Shown here: in pieces, positions 36,146 through 48,117 of the stretch | How positions within the stretch are numbered: position 1 is the stretch's first letter | Layout: each line of letters starts with the position of its first letter | Assembly: GCA_023362775.1 (NCBI GenBank) | Contig: JALMGJ010000002.1 | Span: 107,126,481-107,190,480 of the forward strand | Direction of reading: 5' to 3' | DNA: 64,000 nucleotides | DNA from: Charina bottae | Taxonomy: Eukaryota > Chordata > Lepidosauria > Squamata > Charinaidae | The notes under the pieces: model-generated | The model's database searches: none | The model's input: only the letters and a program-made list of their open reading frames with translations | What the model was told of the DNA's origin: nothing | Made by a program: the position numbers and the translations under genes

Positions 36146-37999
36146 ATTATACATGCTTATGTCTTCAGCATCCCATATCCTTTTGTTAATCATTGTATAT
36201 ACAGAGTACTGATGGAGTTTTGAAGGTTAATAAAAGAACTCAAAGCAGTTAGCAACAATCTTGAAGAGTAGATTCAATGTGAACCAGCAGGGACTTGCAC
36301 ATTAGGCTTAATTACATTCAGAAATAAATTCAGTCTTCACACATTAGTTAGATGAAGAAAAATGGAGATAGCTTACATTTATTCAATAGATCTGGATACA
36401 AGTAGATTCATAGTAGATCTGCGTGCAAGCAAGATGTAATGGACGAGAGCTGCATTGTGCAGCCCTCCTCCTTGCAGGTGTGCCCAAAGCGTAATGGAGG
36501 TTGTTAATCCCCCAAACTCAAAAAGAAGAAGGAAGTGGAAATCAGGTGACCTACAGTATGTGACATCCCACAACCACAATACAGATGTGTTTACTTGAAA
36601 GAACCCCCTTTATGCTTATGAGACAATGCTGAGTTGACCCCTGATGATTCCAACAAGTATAAAGCTATTTTGGGATAAACTACAACTGCATATACTCTAT
36701 GGTACTGGATAAGTTCAAATGTTTCTCAACCACAAACTAGCAACATGTTAAAATCTGGTATTTCTTACTTTTTTTGTTTTGCTTTTGCATGATATAGAAA
36801 GAGATGCAAGTCCCTTAAATCTTGAAAGACCTAATGAGATTCTAACTGAATGACTTCATGAAGCACAGAAAAGATGGCAATATGAAAGATAATGAAATGA
36901 CTGGAAGTTGTACATTCTGTGTCATAAAAAATGGGTCTTACTGTCAAATTATTTTAGATAATCATTACTTGGACTAAACGTTTAATTTAATTTCCTTTTT
37001 CTAACTTAAATTCCATCTGTTTTACTGGAGGTATATCTACTATAGACTGTTTTTACACTGCATTTGTTTGTGTGCTCTTACATCCTGCTTTTTTTTCTAA
37101 TTTATAAAGTATTTTGTATTCCTTCTACCTTAAGAGTCAAGTTCAAGAACTAGATAGATCAGTCCTCAGAGCTTGCTAAATCAAACTTGGATATATGGGT
37201 GTGACTTCATGAATTAAAATGTTTTGAGCAGGTGTTGGATACATTATTAGGACTGATCTGTGAGCCTAAAGAACCTGTTTTCATGTTTTCCCCATGCTAA
37301 AATCCTAAACAATATGCTGAAATTTTAAAAGGAATACAGTATTTTTTTTTCAAAAATCCTGTCTTCAGTTTGGTCCTGAGAAATTGTTTTCATTTATAAA
37401 GCAGATGGAGAAAGGCTTAGATGGCATATGACAGGTGGCACACACAAATCTTATATATAGTCTAAATACCTAATAGGGTGGTTGGATATACTGTACATTG
37501 CCAGGCAAAGAAGATAATCATAGTCTTGTTATATTCATGGGAATTATGTGCCACTCAATATAGTACATCTGGTCTCTTATTTTTTACATTAGTAGGGAAA
37601 CATTTTAGCTTGCAATTCCCTTTTAATGGACTTTTTTTGTAAGATGCCCCCACCCCACCCTTTGGTATCTCATTTTGCTCACAATTTTCTCTAGCATCTC
37701 CTGGTGCAGTGGTTCTCCACCATAGAAGAACCCTAGGAAGAATGCACTTACCCCCGCCCCCAGAAAAAGAAATGAATAATAGAGGATGGAAATGGTTTTT
37801 TTTCTCTCTGATAGGTTTGATACCTATCATTTTCCATACCTATAAATTAGCAAATATGAACAAAGTAGGATAAGGAAATGCTTTCTAAAGATGGAATATA
37901 GATTTCTAATCAGATTAAGCAGTTTGTTTTCCTTCATTTTAAAGCAGTCAACAGTCCTTAAGTCACCTGTTCTGCCAGCTGGTGTAATGTAGTTGTACT
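36146..37999. other. Unassigned AT-rich DNA
   Basis: No gene or recognisable repeat is visible. Confidence 0.5.
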
Positions 38000-38106
38000 T
38001 CTGTAAATATCAAATCAAATCAAATCAATTTTTATTCGGTCATAGTCCAGCTAATAAAACAGAAGATTCACATCTTATTAGAATAAAAGAAAAAACACTT
38101 AAAATT

Positions 38107-39159
38107 CTAAAAAATCCAAGAAAAGGTAGAAGTGATATTGCAGTGTGCTGTACAAATTATAGAGCAATACTTAGCTATGGTCAATGAAGTAAAATCAGAT
38201 TGGTCTGATAGTGACAAATTAAAATAAAATGAATCTGAATGACCTGGATGTTTAGTAAAAAATGGAGATAATAATTCCTGGCGAGCATCTGCATAGAGAG
38301 GACAATACAAAATGATGTGTTCCATCGTTTCAATTACTCCTCTGCCACATGGGCACAGTCTTTGTTCGAAAGGGATGTTTCGATATCTCCTTTCAATAAC
38401 AGCTGTTGGAAAGGCATTGAATATAACCAAAGATAAGGCCCTTCTAAATTTTGGAATCATTATGCAGCTAAAATATCTGGTTGGTTGGAGAAGATGTGCA
38501 GAATGGCCCAAAATAATGTTTTTAGGTAGAACTGATAAATCTGATTGTAGCTATAAATTGATGGCCCATTGTTTGAGATCAGCTAGTGCACATTCATAGC
38601 CCAACAAGATGATGGCTGCCCCTGAAAAGCCATATAATTGCAGTTTGGCATGTATTGCCTGGCACCAAGAAGTTTGAAAGCTATCAGTCATAATCAAAGG
38701 GGCCATGCCAACTGGAAAAAAAGAAAGCTTAAGCCAATAAGAAAAAGTGTAAATCCAAGCAGAAGTTTCTATTTTTAGTAGGCCAGCTTCACGGCGAAGC
38801 ACCATGTTGGGGACACAGCGAGGTACTTGAAAGTTAAATCTTAGAAACTTGGATTGAACTCTTTCAAGAGAAAGGAATGACCTGTAGGGGCCCAACTGAG
38901 CTCCAAAAAGGAGCTGAGCTTGGATCTTCACTGAGAAAACTTTAATTGCTGCTGGTATATGTTGATCTCCTTTGGAGAAATAGAAAGATTGTAATGCTGA
39001 TGCTGTTTTTTGTGCATTCAGGCTGACATAGTTGGCATGGAATTTATGGTTACCCGTGGCATGAAAAACAATCCCCAAATATTTAAAGGTCTTAACTTGC
39101 TCTATTAAATGATTGTTTAGCCACCAGACATGTGCCTTAGGGCGCTTGGTAAAAACCAC
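38107..39159 (-). pseudogene. LINE ORF2 C-terminal region
   Basis: Two minus-strand frames (39159-38551 and 38511-38107) cover the part after the RT. The first reads VFTKRPKAHVWWLNNHLIEQ, VKTFKYLGIVFHATGNHKF and FLRFNFQVPRCVPNMVLRRE, a thumb/connection region. The second carries RYRNIPFEQRLCPCGRGVIE and ETMEHIILYCPLYADAR. In the latter, C-x-C-x(n)-H-x(4)-C forms the zinc-knuckle-like motif common near the C-terminus of Jockey/I-group LINE proteins. The two frames are offset, so a frameshift lies between them. Confidence 0.78.
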
Positions 39160-39198
39160 AACCTTGGTTTTTGAGTAGTTTATTTCCAGCCATTCTTC

Positions 39199-40888
39199 TC
39201 AGCAGTGCTCAGCAAGCATACAGAGTGCCCGCTTCAGGCCAATCTGTGTCCGAGAAAGCAACACGGCATCATCTGCATATAAAATAACAGAGATGTGTCT
39301 ATTTCCCAGTTTTGGGGGATGAAGAGATGGGCTATTCAGTTTGTCTATGAGAGAGTTAATATATAGATTAAAAAGAAGGGGAGCTAGGATACACCTTTGT
39401 CTCACTCCTCTCTTGACTGGGATTTCCTTGGTGCAATGTCCATACATATTACATTTGCACCTTCATCCGGGAATTTTCATAAAGCTTATATATAAGAACA
39501 AGTAATCTTCTATCAATCAAGGAAGAGTTCAATTTCTCCCATAGTTTGGTTCTAGCAATGAAATCAAAAACACATCTAAGGTCAATAAACGCTGCATAGA
39601 GTGTTGAGTGAGCTCCGGAGGAATATTTCTAGACTAGATGTTGAAGAGTTAAAGCGTGTTCAAAAATTGACCAGCCTTCTCTAAAGCCTGCCTGCTCATG
39701 AGCCAAGATAGTCTCAGTTATAACCCAATCCAGGAGCTTATTGTATAGGTGTCTAGAATATAATTTGCTAACCACACTGAGAAGGCTAATGGGCCGATAA
39801 TTGACAGGTAAATCTCTGCCTCCTTTTTAATAGATTGGAATCACCAAAGCTAGACCCCAATCATCAGGGACCTTAGCATGGTTGTCAATATAGGTGAATA
39901 GGGAAGTCAAAACGGGTGCCCACCAATCTAAATTGTTGTGAATGACCTCTGCTGAAATGAAGTCATATCCTGGAGCTTTGTTCGATTTCAGCTGTTTAAT
40001 CAGGTTTATAATCTCAGAGCCTGAGACAGGGGGCCAGGAGGGGAGCAACTGAACTTCATAGTCTAATCCCCTCTTCAGGTGAAATGATTCCTCCTGTGTG
40101 TATAGTGATCTGAAGTGGACTTCCCAGGCTGAAGCAGGAATAAGAGACGAGATTTGTAAATTAGAGGAAGCAGATTGGAGAGTTACATATTTCCAGAATA
40201 AAGCTGAATTCTTAGAAAGAGTAGCAGAAATTAGTTGATTCCAAGACTCTTTCAGAGCCTGCCTCTTCTTTGCCTGTAGCAGCTGTTTATATTTCCTCTT
40301 GAGGAGCAACAGATCCTGGGTTGAATAAGAGAGAGGATCATTTTTATATTCCTTAAAGCAGGAAATCAGTTGTTTCTCAGCTGCATGACATTCACTATCA
40401 AACCAAGGTTGGTTGAAACAGCACTGATTCCTATTTATACCAGCTGGGCAAGTGGAGAGGATTGGCTGAAGAAGCTGAAGTAGTTGAGTATAAGATGGCA
40501 AAATTTGGTTGGAGGACCTGTCATCTAGAATAGCTGTATGAAGTTGGAGTGCCTCATCAGTAGAGAGCATTTGGGTTAATTTATCCTTCACGTGAGCTGA
40601 CCATTTCATCCATATTTGACCCATGGGGGAATCTTCAGATGGAATAGGATATATTTCCAAAAAGGGAACACTAAAGGGCTTCAAAAACAGCACATTGGGC
40701 CAGTGATCACTCTTGGGGCAGTTGTCAATGTGAAATTGAAGGACTGAGGAACATAGATTTCTTGATATGGCAGTGTAATCAATCAAAGAGGGCCTTGTAC
40801 CAGCCCAATGTGAAAACTCTGCAGGGTAGTCTGTAATGATGGTGCCATTCATAATTTGGAGATCCAACTTGTACAATGTCTGCAACAT
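39199..40888 (-). pseudogene. LINE ORF2, endonuclease end and reverse transcriptase
   Basis: The frame 40888-39827 starts in the endonuclease (SRNLCSSVLQFHIDN, then CPKSDHWPNVLFLK with the SDH motif) and continues through a linker to the start of the RT (SNKAPGYDFISAEVI, DDWGLALVIPIY). From 39826 to 39448 the RT continues in broken frames: EQAGFREGWS, then an AAFIDLRCVFDFI segment where AFD has changed. In 39447-39199, VRQRCILAPLLFNLYIN precedes VILYADDAVLLSR, keeping the catalytic YADD. At least two in-frame stops interrupt it, so the gene is inactive. Confidence 0.85.
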
Positions 40889-40949
40889 GTATAGGCCCCT
40901 AAAATCTCTAACGTGATCATTAGATTCTCTAATTTAAGAGGGGAGAGAC

Positions 40950-41440
40950 AGTCTGCAGATTAGGTGGAGTTTGAAGGAATTTGGCAACAACTGATCATCA
41001 TTTGAGCCTAGTCTAGCATTAAAGTCCCCTGCTATAACAATACAAGCAGTCAGAAAGCATAGTTGAATGTTATTAATGTAAATGTTTGCTTTTGCCCAAA
41101 TTACTGCAATGCACAGTCAAGTGATGTTGGATGGTATATAAAAATTAATGAGGTGCAATTTCTCAGCCGAAAAGTTAAGAATGACTGTTTGTGCAAAATT
41201 CTCAAATGACTCTATTGACCTGATCTCCGTGTTAAGAGCAGTTGAAATATGGATGCTCAAAGCAGCATGATGCCTCCCTCATCCAAAGGTGGGGGCTGCT
41301 GGGAGGGTTAAGGATTTATATCCCTCAATAAACAGGTTATTAATTGACCATGTCTCTTGGAACATGAGAATGCTGAATTGGAATATGTAGCTTAAGAGGG
41401 CAGGATCTCTATTTCTGACTTCCCATCCAGGAATGTTCCA
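40950..41440 (-). pseudogene. LINE ORF2 N-terminal endonuclease, decayed
   Basis: On the minus strand, broken frames show MFQETW (catalytic Glu of the endonuclease), INFYIPSN and IVIAGDFNARLG (GDFN motif) in the correct order ahead of the SDH motif at about 40725. Stops and frame changes occur between them. This places the endonuclease directly between ORF1 and the RT, the usual LINE order. Confidence 0.75.
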
Positions 41441-41476
41441 AGGAAGCAGGGATAGTGATTCCTTTGAGAACTTAAG

Positions 41477-42790
41477 TCAACTGGATCTTCTAGGGGAGGA
41501 CCTGGGGAATAAAGGGTGGTCCCCTGTATTAGATTTTGGCCTTGGGATAGAAGGAGCTTTAGAAGCAACAGTTGTTTTGATAGCTGGACTTCCATATAGT
41601 GACTTACTGGAATCTAAAGGGCCCTCTTCAACATCATTACAAAGGACTAGCAACTCAACCCTCTGGTCATCTGAAAATGCCTGATGAGTTTCATCCATCT
41701 CCTCCTCATCCAATGAAATCTGCTGATGCAATGTTTTAGGTGTTACAAGCTCAATAAGTGGCTCAGCAGTGGCAATAGTAGCCAGCAGAGTTTTCTTAAG
41801 ACTGTCCAGCCTTTGCAAAATATCTTCTTGCTTGACCTTGGGCAAGACTCCAAAGGCACTGATAAGAGCAGCCTCATCCATATCCAACTTAGCCTCGTTT
41901 TGCATATTCATCTTACTCCCATGTTCTGACTTAGCCAAGGACGAACCAGGGGTAGGGATACTGTTGTTAGTAACAGGCTTTATGTTTGGCAGTCTGTGTA
42001 AATCAAAAGCAGCAGAACTGAGCAAAGGAGTTACCCCTCCATCACGAAAAACTCTAATTGGGACAATCTGAAGGGTAGCAAGAAAGGATTTCATTTTAAG
42101 CAGCATGTGTGGTATAGTAGATTGCTTAAAGGTCAGTAAAATTTGTTTACTGCCAGGCATGCTTGGAAGCCACTCAACCATGCACAAATCTATTTGCTGG
42201 TGATGGCAACGAAGAAGCTGTTCCAGAGAAGTTACGATTGCTTTTCTAGAAATCCAGTGACTGGAATTGAGGCTGTTTATAGATATATGAAGAGCAACCT
42301 GATTTAGTTGCAAAGAGTGGGTCAGCTTTGATGGGGTGACTTCTTTGAGTACTTGCACACCTCCATCGGTAATCAGGTTGACACCTTTATTGGCTTGTGA
42401 TTTATTATTCTTTTGCCCTAAGGGGTGTTGTTTAGCTAGGTTGTCTGTTTGAGTTTGGGCTTCAAAAAAGGCAGAGAGTCTTTCTATGTGCTTTTGTGCA
42501 AAGACCTCAAAATCACTTTTTAGCATGTTCAAGTTGTTTTTAATGGAGGCTAATTGCTCGAACACTGAAATTACAGTTTGCGCTGTAAGCAAACATTGTT
42601 TTGCCATGAATTCGGTCGAGCCATCTCGTGCAAGCAGCTTTTCCCAGTCCTTGCCCTGTGCAATCTTGTTGTCATTTTCCTTAGAGGAAACTAGAGAGAT
42701 AGTAAAATGAATGGAAGAGAGATGGGGGAGGGTTGACATAGAATCAGACCAGTCTATTAAATCATCTTTAAGAGATGTAGAAAGCTCCAA
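41477..42790 (-). pseudogene. LINE ORF1 protein, N-terminus broken
   Basis: An uninterrupted 437-codon frame precedes ORF2 on the minus strand. Residues around 40-115 are helical and could form a coiled coil (for example FEQLASIKNNLNMLKSDFEV). A central segment (about 160-255, including LHISINSLNSSHWISRKAIV) has alternating hydrophobic residues that might be an RNA-binding fold, but I see no diagnostic RNP motif. The C-terminal third is acidic and proline-rich. The likely original start is the ATG at 42951-42949 (MEPSRAH), but a frame change and two stops (within 42840-42791) separate it from this frame. ORF1 proteins bind LINE RNA. Confidence 0.7.
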
Positions 42791-43200
42791 TAGTTGCTAT
42801 TTTTCTATTTCTGTTCACAAATCCCATTTGAGAGCCTCAAATTTATTGGAGGTGGGAATTGGGGAGAGTTCACTTACTGTCTATTTTTTTTTAGAAAAAG
42901 TTCATCAATTGGCTGTCTTGGAAGAGTGCTGTGAGCCCGGGATGGCTCCATGATGCTTCTTCCTGTTCCCCATTCTCTAAATCAGAAGACTTTTCCCTTG
43001 TCTTTCTCCCTCTTTCTTGCTGTCTAAATTCTGTCTTTTCCTTTGAAGAAGTCACTGTTGTGTAGGAGATGCCATTTAATTACTTTAATAAGTCTTGACT
43101 GGCTCTAAACCAGAGGCAGGAACATAAATCAAGAGCTCGCAAAAAAAGTCTTCTCCCGTTAGGCAGCCATGATCATCCCACCCCTCTGTAAATATCAAAT

Positions 43201-44099
43201 TGTGCCATATTTGACAGAAGATTATTTTGTAAAATAACACTGTACTGCCCTTGATTTCCATGCTAACTGCAAACTACAGTAACTACAGATTTTATAGCAT
43301 TTATGGCTGATGGCAATAGACTCTCACCTTATAAACAGGAATGAATTATCTGGAGAAATACATTACCCAGTTCAGGATAAGAAAAAAGAAGAAGCTTCCT
43401 GCCTACCAGGGGACATTTTTTGTCCCACAATGGCCTATAAATGTTCCTGGCATTCCTTCAAGGTAACTGTTTCCAGCTTACAAGGTAATTGAATAGCATC
43501 ATCTTTCTGCTGCAGAATTCCACAAAGAACTGGATTAGAAAAGATGCTCTCTGGGAATCAGCAGCCAACTGAAAGGCGGTGTAGTTGTTTTCACTGTGTT
43601 CTGTTTATACATTTCTTAATTAAAATAATAATAATAATACAAAGATACACTGAGTCCCCATTGGCTCCTGGGGCAAGCAGCTCTCTTCTAAAATATGGCC
43701 CTGAACAAATATAAAGTTGCTGTTTATTTCATTCTTATACCCCACTGTTCTTAAAGAGATTGGAAATTCTGACTTATTTTATATATTGCAATCCTGGCTT
43801 TTCTTCTCTCATGAAATCCAGGGTAGCAAGCACAAGGTCCAGTGGATTTCTTATTCATGTCTGGTCAGTATTTCAATCACTTTAGCTCCAACAAGGTGGC
43901 TGCATCATGTGTCCTCATCCTCTGGATGAGTTTTCTAATAACCTGGTAGGGTAGAATTGTATACAGTACAATAAAATTGACTTGTTATTGGATCATGCTA
44001 TAAATCCCGGTACTGTTCATGGAGAACATATGGTTCCAAAAGTCATTCCCACATTTACAGTATTTATAATATTTAAGTAAATGAATTGCCTCTTTAAAA
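43201..44099. other. Unassigned DNA
   Basis: No gene is supported. An AAT-type run lies near 43624-43640. Confidence 0.5.
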
Positions 44100-44359
44100 C
44101 ATTTGAAAGTGGCTTACACTTTTAATATCAGAAAGCAAACTAAAAATTTACAACAATGAATAGAAGCATCTATTAAAACATATAAAACGTACAGAATAAA
44201 AAAAAGAAAAATCAGCCAAAGAAGCTTATATATTATGGCAGGATTATTATTAAAAGGCCTAGGAATATAAAAACCACATTGTGTGGTGCTGAAAATATAA
44301 TAAAGATGGCACAAGATGAACCTCTCTGGGGAGGACATTTCAAAGGCATGGCTAAACAC

Positions 44360-44965
44360 TGAAAAGTACCTTCCTATCAGACCTCAGCCTGGGAGGGCAC
44401 CTGGAATACATCCTTTGAAGATAATCTGATGATGTCTTACCTCCAAATGATCTCATGCAGTAGAATCATTCATTCATTCAGATATAGATATAGATATAGA
44501 TATAGATATAGATATAGATATAGATATAGATATAGATATAGATATAGATATAGATATATAGATAGATATATAGATAGATATAGATAGATATAGATAGATA
44601 TAGATAGATAGATATAGATATAGAGATAGATATAGATATAGAAAATAAAATGGAACCCTGTGGAATCCTACAGCATAAATGGCATGAAATCAATCAAAAA
44701 TCTCCCAGCCACACTTCAAACATGAGTGTAACCACTTTAAAACTGTAGCATCCATAGCTAGGTGGGAAAAGTTCTCCAAAAGAAAATACCATGGTCAAGC
44801 CACAAAACAAGATTCTACTTTCCCTTCTCCCAACAGAGACCAAGAAATAGAGTGGTCAAAGTAGTTTCAGTGTCAAGACCAGACAGAAACCCAATTGAAA
44901 TGTATCTAGAAAATCCATTTCATTCAAGAAAGTCTGGTTCTGTACAGGGAGATAGAAGTACTGAA
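44360..44965 (-). mobile_element. Old CR1/L3-like LINE fragment, interrupted by a microsatellite
   Basis: On the + strand, 'ataccatggtcaagccacaaaa...agtttcagtgtcaagaccagacagaaacccaattgaaatgtatctagaaaatcc' resembles the antisense of a CR1/L2-type RT around the QSGFRPG and AFD motifs. The segment at 44645-44720 looks like antisense of the following region. The match is diverged, with no continuous frame. The GATATA array at 44481-44642 lies inside it. The assignment is by resemblance only. Confidence 0.5.
44481..44642 (+). repeat. (GATATA)n/(GATA)n array
   Basis: 160 bp of alternating GATATA and GATA units. It is one of the largest simple repeats in the window; the long minus-strand frame across it is an artefact. 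Confidence 0.98.
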
Positions 44966-45029
44966 GGAATGCAAAAGTTATTAACAGATAAAAGAGACAG
45001 TAAATGAAATCTCAGCCCCAGGAAATAGG

Positions 45030-45225
45030 TAAGTGTAAGGGGAAGACCCAAAATAACCCTTCCTTGATTCTGTGTGGTATAAAAGAGGAGAGAGAGAGAA
45101 ACTCTGGCAGGCTTTCAGGATTCTCTTATTATACTCTACAACAAAAGAATTCCAATAATCCTTGTGGTGTCTCACTCCTGTCCTGGGCTACCTCAAAGGC
45201 CTGTTATTGGTCTTTAAAGCCTGAC
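45030..45225 (+). promoter_or_regulatory. Possible LTR/promoter remnant upstream of gag
   Basis: 'tgtggtataaaagaggagagag' (from about 45073) is a good TATA box, and 'ggtgtctcactcctgtcctgggctacc' (about 45167-45193) resembles the 3' end and leader of Ty3/gypsy LTRs of this kind. It sits immediately before the gag remnant. LTR limits and a primer-binding site could not be defined. Confidence 0.5.
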
Positions 45226-45226
45226 C

Positions 45227-46050
45227 TTGTCTTTAATCATGGAGCCGGGATCAGATCCTCAGGGCACTTCACTGTCCACAACAACAGAAGCATCAATAGC
45301 AAGTGGATTTGCAAATAAGAAACCTGCAAAATCCCATGGTACAACTAACACAGCAGTTGGGACAAGGCTTGCCTCAGCCAGGAGTGAGTCAACAGCCTGT
45401 AACCCAACCAGTACTCTTAGCTTCATGGGAGTTTGCTGGAGAAATTTGAAGGAGCCCAGGCTCAATTTCTGACTTTCACAACTCAGTGTGAATTATTTAT
45501 GGTGGGTCCACCAGCAGAATTTCCTAGAGATTGTTCCAGAGTGATAATTGTTCTGAGTTTACTGAAAGAAGGAGTAGCAAATCGGCCAGGCCCCTCATTG
45601 AGGGCAATGATCTATTACTGAATAATTACTAGAACTTCAAGCAAACATTTAGAGCTGTATTTGATGACTCAGCTATGAGACAAACAGCAAATCAAGAGAT
45701 TTGCAAGTGGAAACAGGGTAACCACAGAGTTTATAACTATGTATTGGATTTTCAATAATATCCTAGAGATGTGGGGTGGAATGATGTTGCTCTGACTGAC
45801 CAGTTTTGAGAAGATTTGTGCATGAACTGAAACATTTAGTTAGTGAAACAAAGCACACTGGAAGAACTGTTTCAACATTGCATGTTAATAAATGGGTGAT
45901 TGGAAGTGTTAAGGAACGGAGGAAATTGTAAGGGGAATGGTTTAACAGACCCTCTTCACCACTACCCCACTTCCCTCTGGCCTCCTCAGACACTAGTACC
46001 AGAGAACCCATGCAGATAGGAACAGTAAAAAAATCCAGATCTTGGGTGTA
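45227..46050 (+). pseudogene. Ty3/gypsy-type Gag remnant
   Basis: Capsid-like motifs occur in order in shifting + strand frames: FEGAQAQFLTFTTQCELFM and EFPRDCSRVIIVLSLL in 45433-45618; then VFDDSAMRQTANQEI and VYNYVLDFQ, and RDVGWNDVALTDQF at about 45655-45810; and REPMQIG near 45997. The EPMQ-G element normally precedes the zinc knuckle in this gag group, the group that also gave rise to mammalian RTL/PEG10 genes. Several frameshifts and stops break it. No protease or RT was found downstream. It is an old, non-functional fragment, not a domesticated gene. Confidence 0.75.
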
Positions 46051-47765
46051 TACACTAGTCACAATCAATCATGGTTGACAGAGATCTCATTATGTACTGA
46101 CCTAGCACTTAACAGCAGCACTGCAGATCAGGGGTTAAGCTAGTATGGCTATTATAACTCATCTGAATGAGGGATTAACCAGAAGAAGGAATAGGCACAA
46201 GCTGTCTCTTCTCTCTTCTTCCTAACTGATGTATTATATTCTCCTGATGCTGTACTTCCCTCTACCCATAATTACCATAATCATCCCTACCTGTGATATG
46301 ATTGTAGAATCTCCCAGGTACGCAGAACAGAATGCAGTGCAAATGACAGTACAACTCACCTTCCTGAAGTGACTTTCATTCCACACCTGAAGTGACCCCC
46401 TTGGATATCTTCCACTTTGGATCCTTTGCCTGGGCCTGAGCTAGATACACCACTGCCACTTCAAGGTCTCTCAGGCCTGCTGGAACAAATGTCAAGAAGG
46501 TAGGGCTCTTCCGACTCAGGCCTAGAAGCAATCAGGCTGCTAGTGGTGGTAGAACTGGAGTTGAAGCAAGGATACTCAGTTACTAGTTCAGTTCAGGGGG
46601 GACAATTGAGCTTTGCAAAGCGTCTAAGAGGTGCTTTCGTTGGATTAAGTTTTGATCAAATCACCCAGTCAAACAAAAGTTGCAGACTGAAGCAGGCATC
46701 CAAGCAACAAATCCTATCGCGTGGAAGACTTTCAAAGTACCTTACAGAGTCTATGGTTTTACTCCTGCTTCTGGAGTTGTTACAGGCAATAGTCAAGGTT
46801 GCAACTTCAGTTTTGTACATGAAATATATGGAAGAGAGGAGAGTGAGCTATCTGACACTGAAACTAGTAGACAAGCAGTCAATTTAATGCCGTATTAAAC
46901 TCTCAATCTCCCAAAGCTTTTTGTGGGTGGCAAAGCTAACATTACCTTAGGCTTCGTTCACTTTCTCAATTCTCAGTTTCTTTAATATGAGTGATCACAA
47001 TCACCATACATATAGTACTAGTTAGTGTCCTTTCTGCTGAGTCCTGCCCAGAAGAGACCAAATTTTGCAAATTGTTGTGCCCTACAGCACCTGATTTTAC
47101 CTGTGGTCCATACTTGCCAACTACTGTAGCTGTGCAACCCTCCTGGCATTCCAGAAACTCCAGTGATCAGAGGGAACAAATGTATGCCACCCCACAAGGG
47201 CAATTCAATGATCATTCTTCAGGAAAAAGTAAAGTGGAAAGGGAAAAGCTTATTTTCCTTATGATATCCATTGGAAGACTCTCACAGCAGTCTGAATTTA
47301 ATTAGCTGCCCTCAAAAGAGAACCTCTTCAAATCTTGAATCTCCAGTTCAGATCAAATCAGAGCTATTCAAACAGGCATAAGAGACACAGAACTGTACTA
47401 ATGCAAGTGTTATATATGCCAATATATAACCAATATTAGCAATAGATCACTTGAATTTTGGCTAGCAATGGCAAGCACGAAGCTAATTAGAGGCAATAAT
47501 TTACTTCAGAAAAGCATTTTCATGATTTGCAGGGTCACAACCTATAATTAATGTATTTTGTGTGTTTCTTCTACCATAATAATTGATATAATGCATAATG
47601 CAAAAGGGTTACTTCTCGCTAAAATGCAATTAAAATTAAACTATTCTCTCAATATGATACAATGTACTAGATATTTTAAAGCTACATGTCTTTAAAAAAT
47701 CAATGTTGCATGGTTCATATAAGTGAATAATACTGACTTGTTTTCAATCACTCTGATGAAATACA
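46051..47765. other. Unassigned DNA
   Basis: A pair of overlapping frames at 46543-46898 lacks any recognised domain. Because it follows the gag remnant on the same strand it could be further decayed retroelement sequence, but I cannot show that. The remainder is AT-rich and unique. Confidence 0.4.
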
Positions 47766-47835
47766 GTGTGTGTGTGTGTGTGTTTATACACACACACACA
47801 CACACATACAGAAATACATACATACATACATACTG
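47766..47835 (+). repeat. Compound (GT)n-(CA)n-(ATAC)n repeat
   Basis: About 9 GT units, then 'ttta', then about 10 AC units and several ATAC units. The GT and AC blocks are complementary and can form a hairpin. Confidence 0.95.
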
Positions 47836-48012
47836 TATATATATCATGAAAATCCTCATATTGATTTCTCGAAAAATATTTGAATAAAACTGTAAGTATT
47901 CAATCACATTCTATTTTTATAGGATTTTTGTTTTAGTCAGACTAGGAAGCAAAATTGTAAGCTTCCTTTCCCCTAAAAAGTTTCTTGATTTTTTAAAAAA
48001 TAGAAATATTCC

Positions 48013-48043
48013 ACATATATATATATATGTATGTATGTATGTA

Positions 48044-48112
<69 letters not shown>
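48013..48112 (+). repeat. Compound (AT)n-(GTAT)n-(GT)n repeat
   Basis: AT, GTAT, GT, a long AT block, then GT again. It ends at the LINE 3' UTR that begins near 48118. Confidence 0.95.
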
Positions 48113-48117
48113 AATTT

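Larger units (their letters stand above)
38016..43184 (-). mobile_element. Full-length two-ORF LINE with 16-bp TSD
   Basis: A 5.17-kb non-LTR retrotransposon on the minus strand. It lies between two copies of the 16-bp direct repeat 'tctgtaaatatcaaat' (38000-38015 and 43185-43200). Its 5' end at 43184 reads GGGGTGGGATGATCATGGCTGCC and its 3' end is a short ATTTG-type tail (38016-38030, in reverse). It has an ORF1, an ORF2 with endonuclease and RT, and a C-terminal Cys/His motif. ORF2 has several stops and frameshifts. The clade is not certain; Ingi/Vingi-like or another I/Jockey-group LINE seems plausible from the C-terminal CCHC-like motif. Confidence 0.9.

Noticed and set aside
44478..44693. 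Ile/Tyr/Ser-rich frame
   Set aside because: A translation of the GATATA array.
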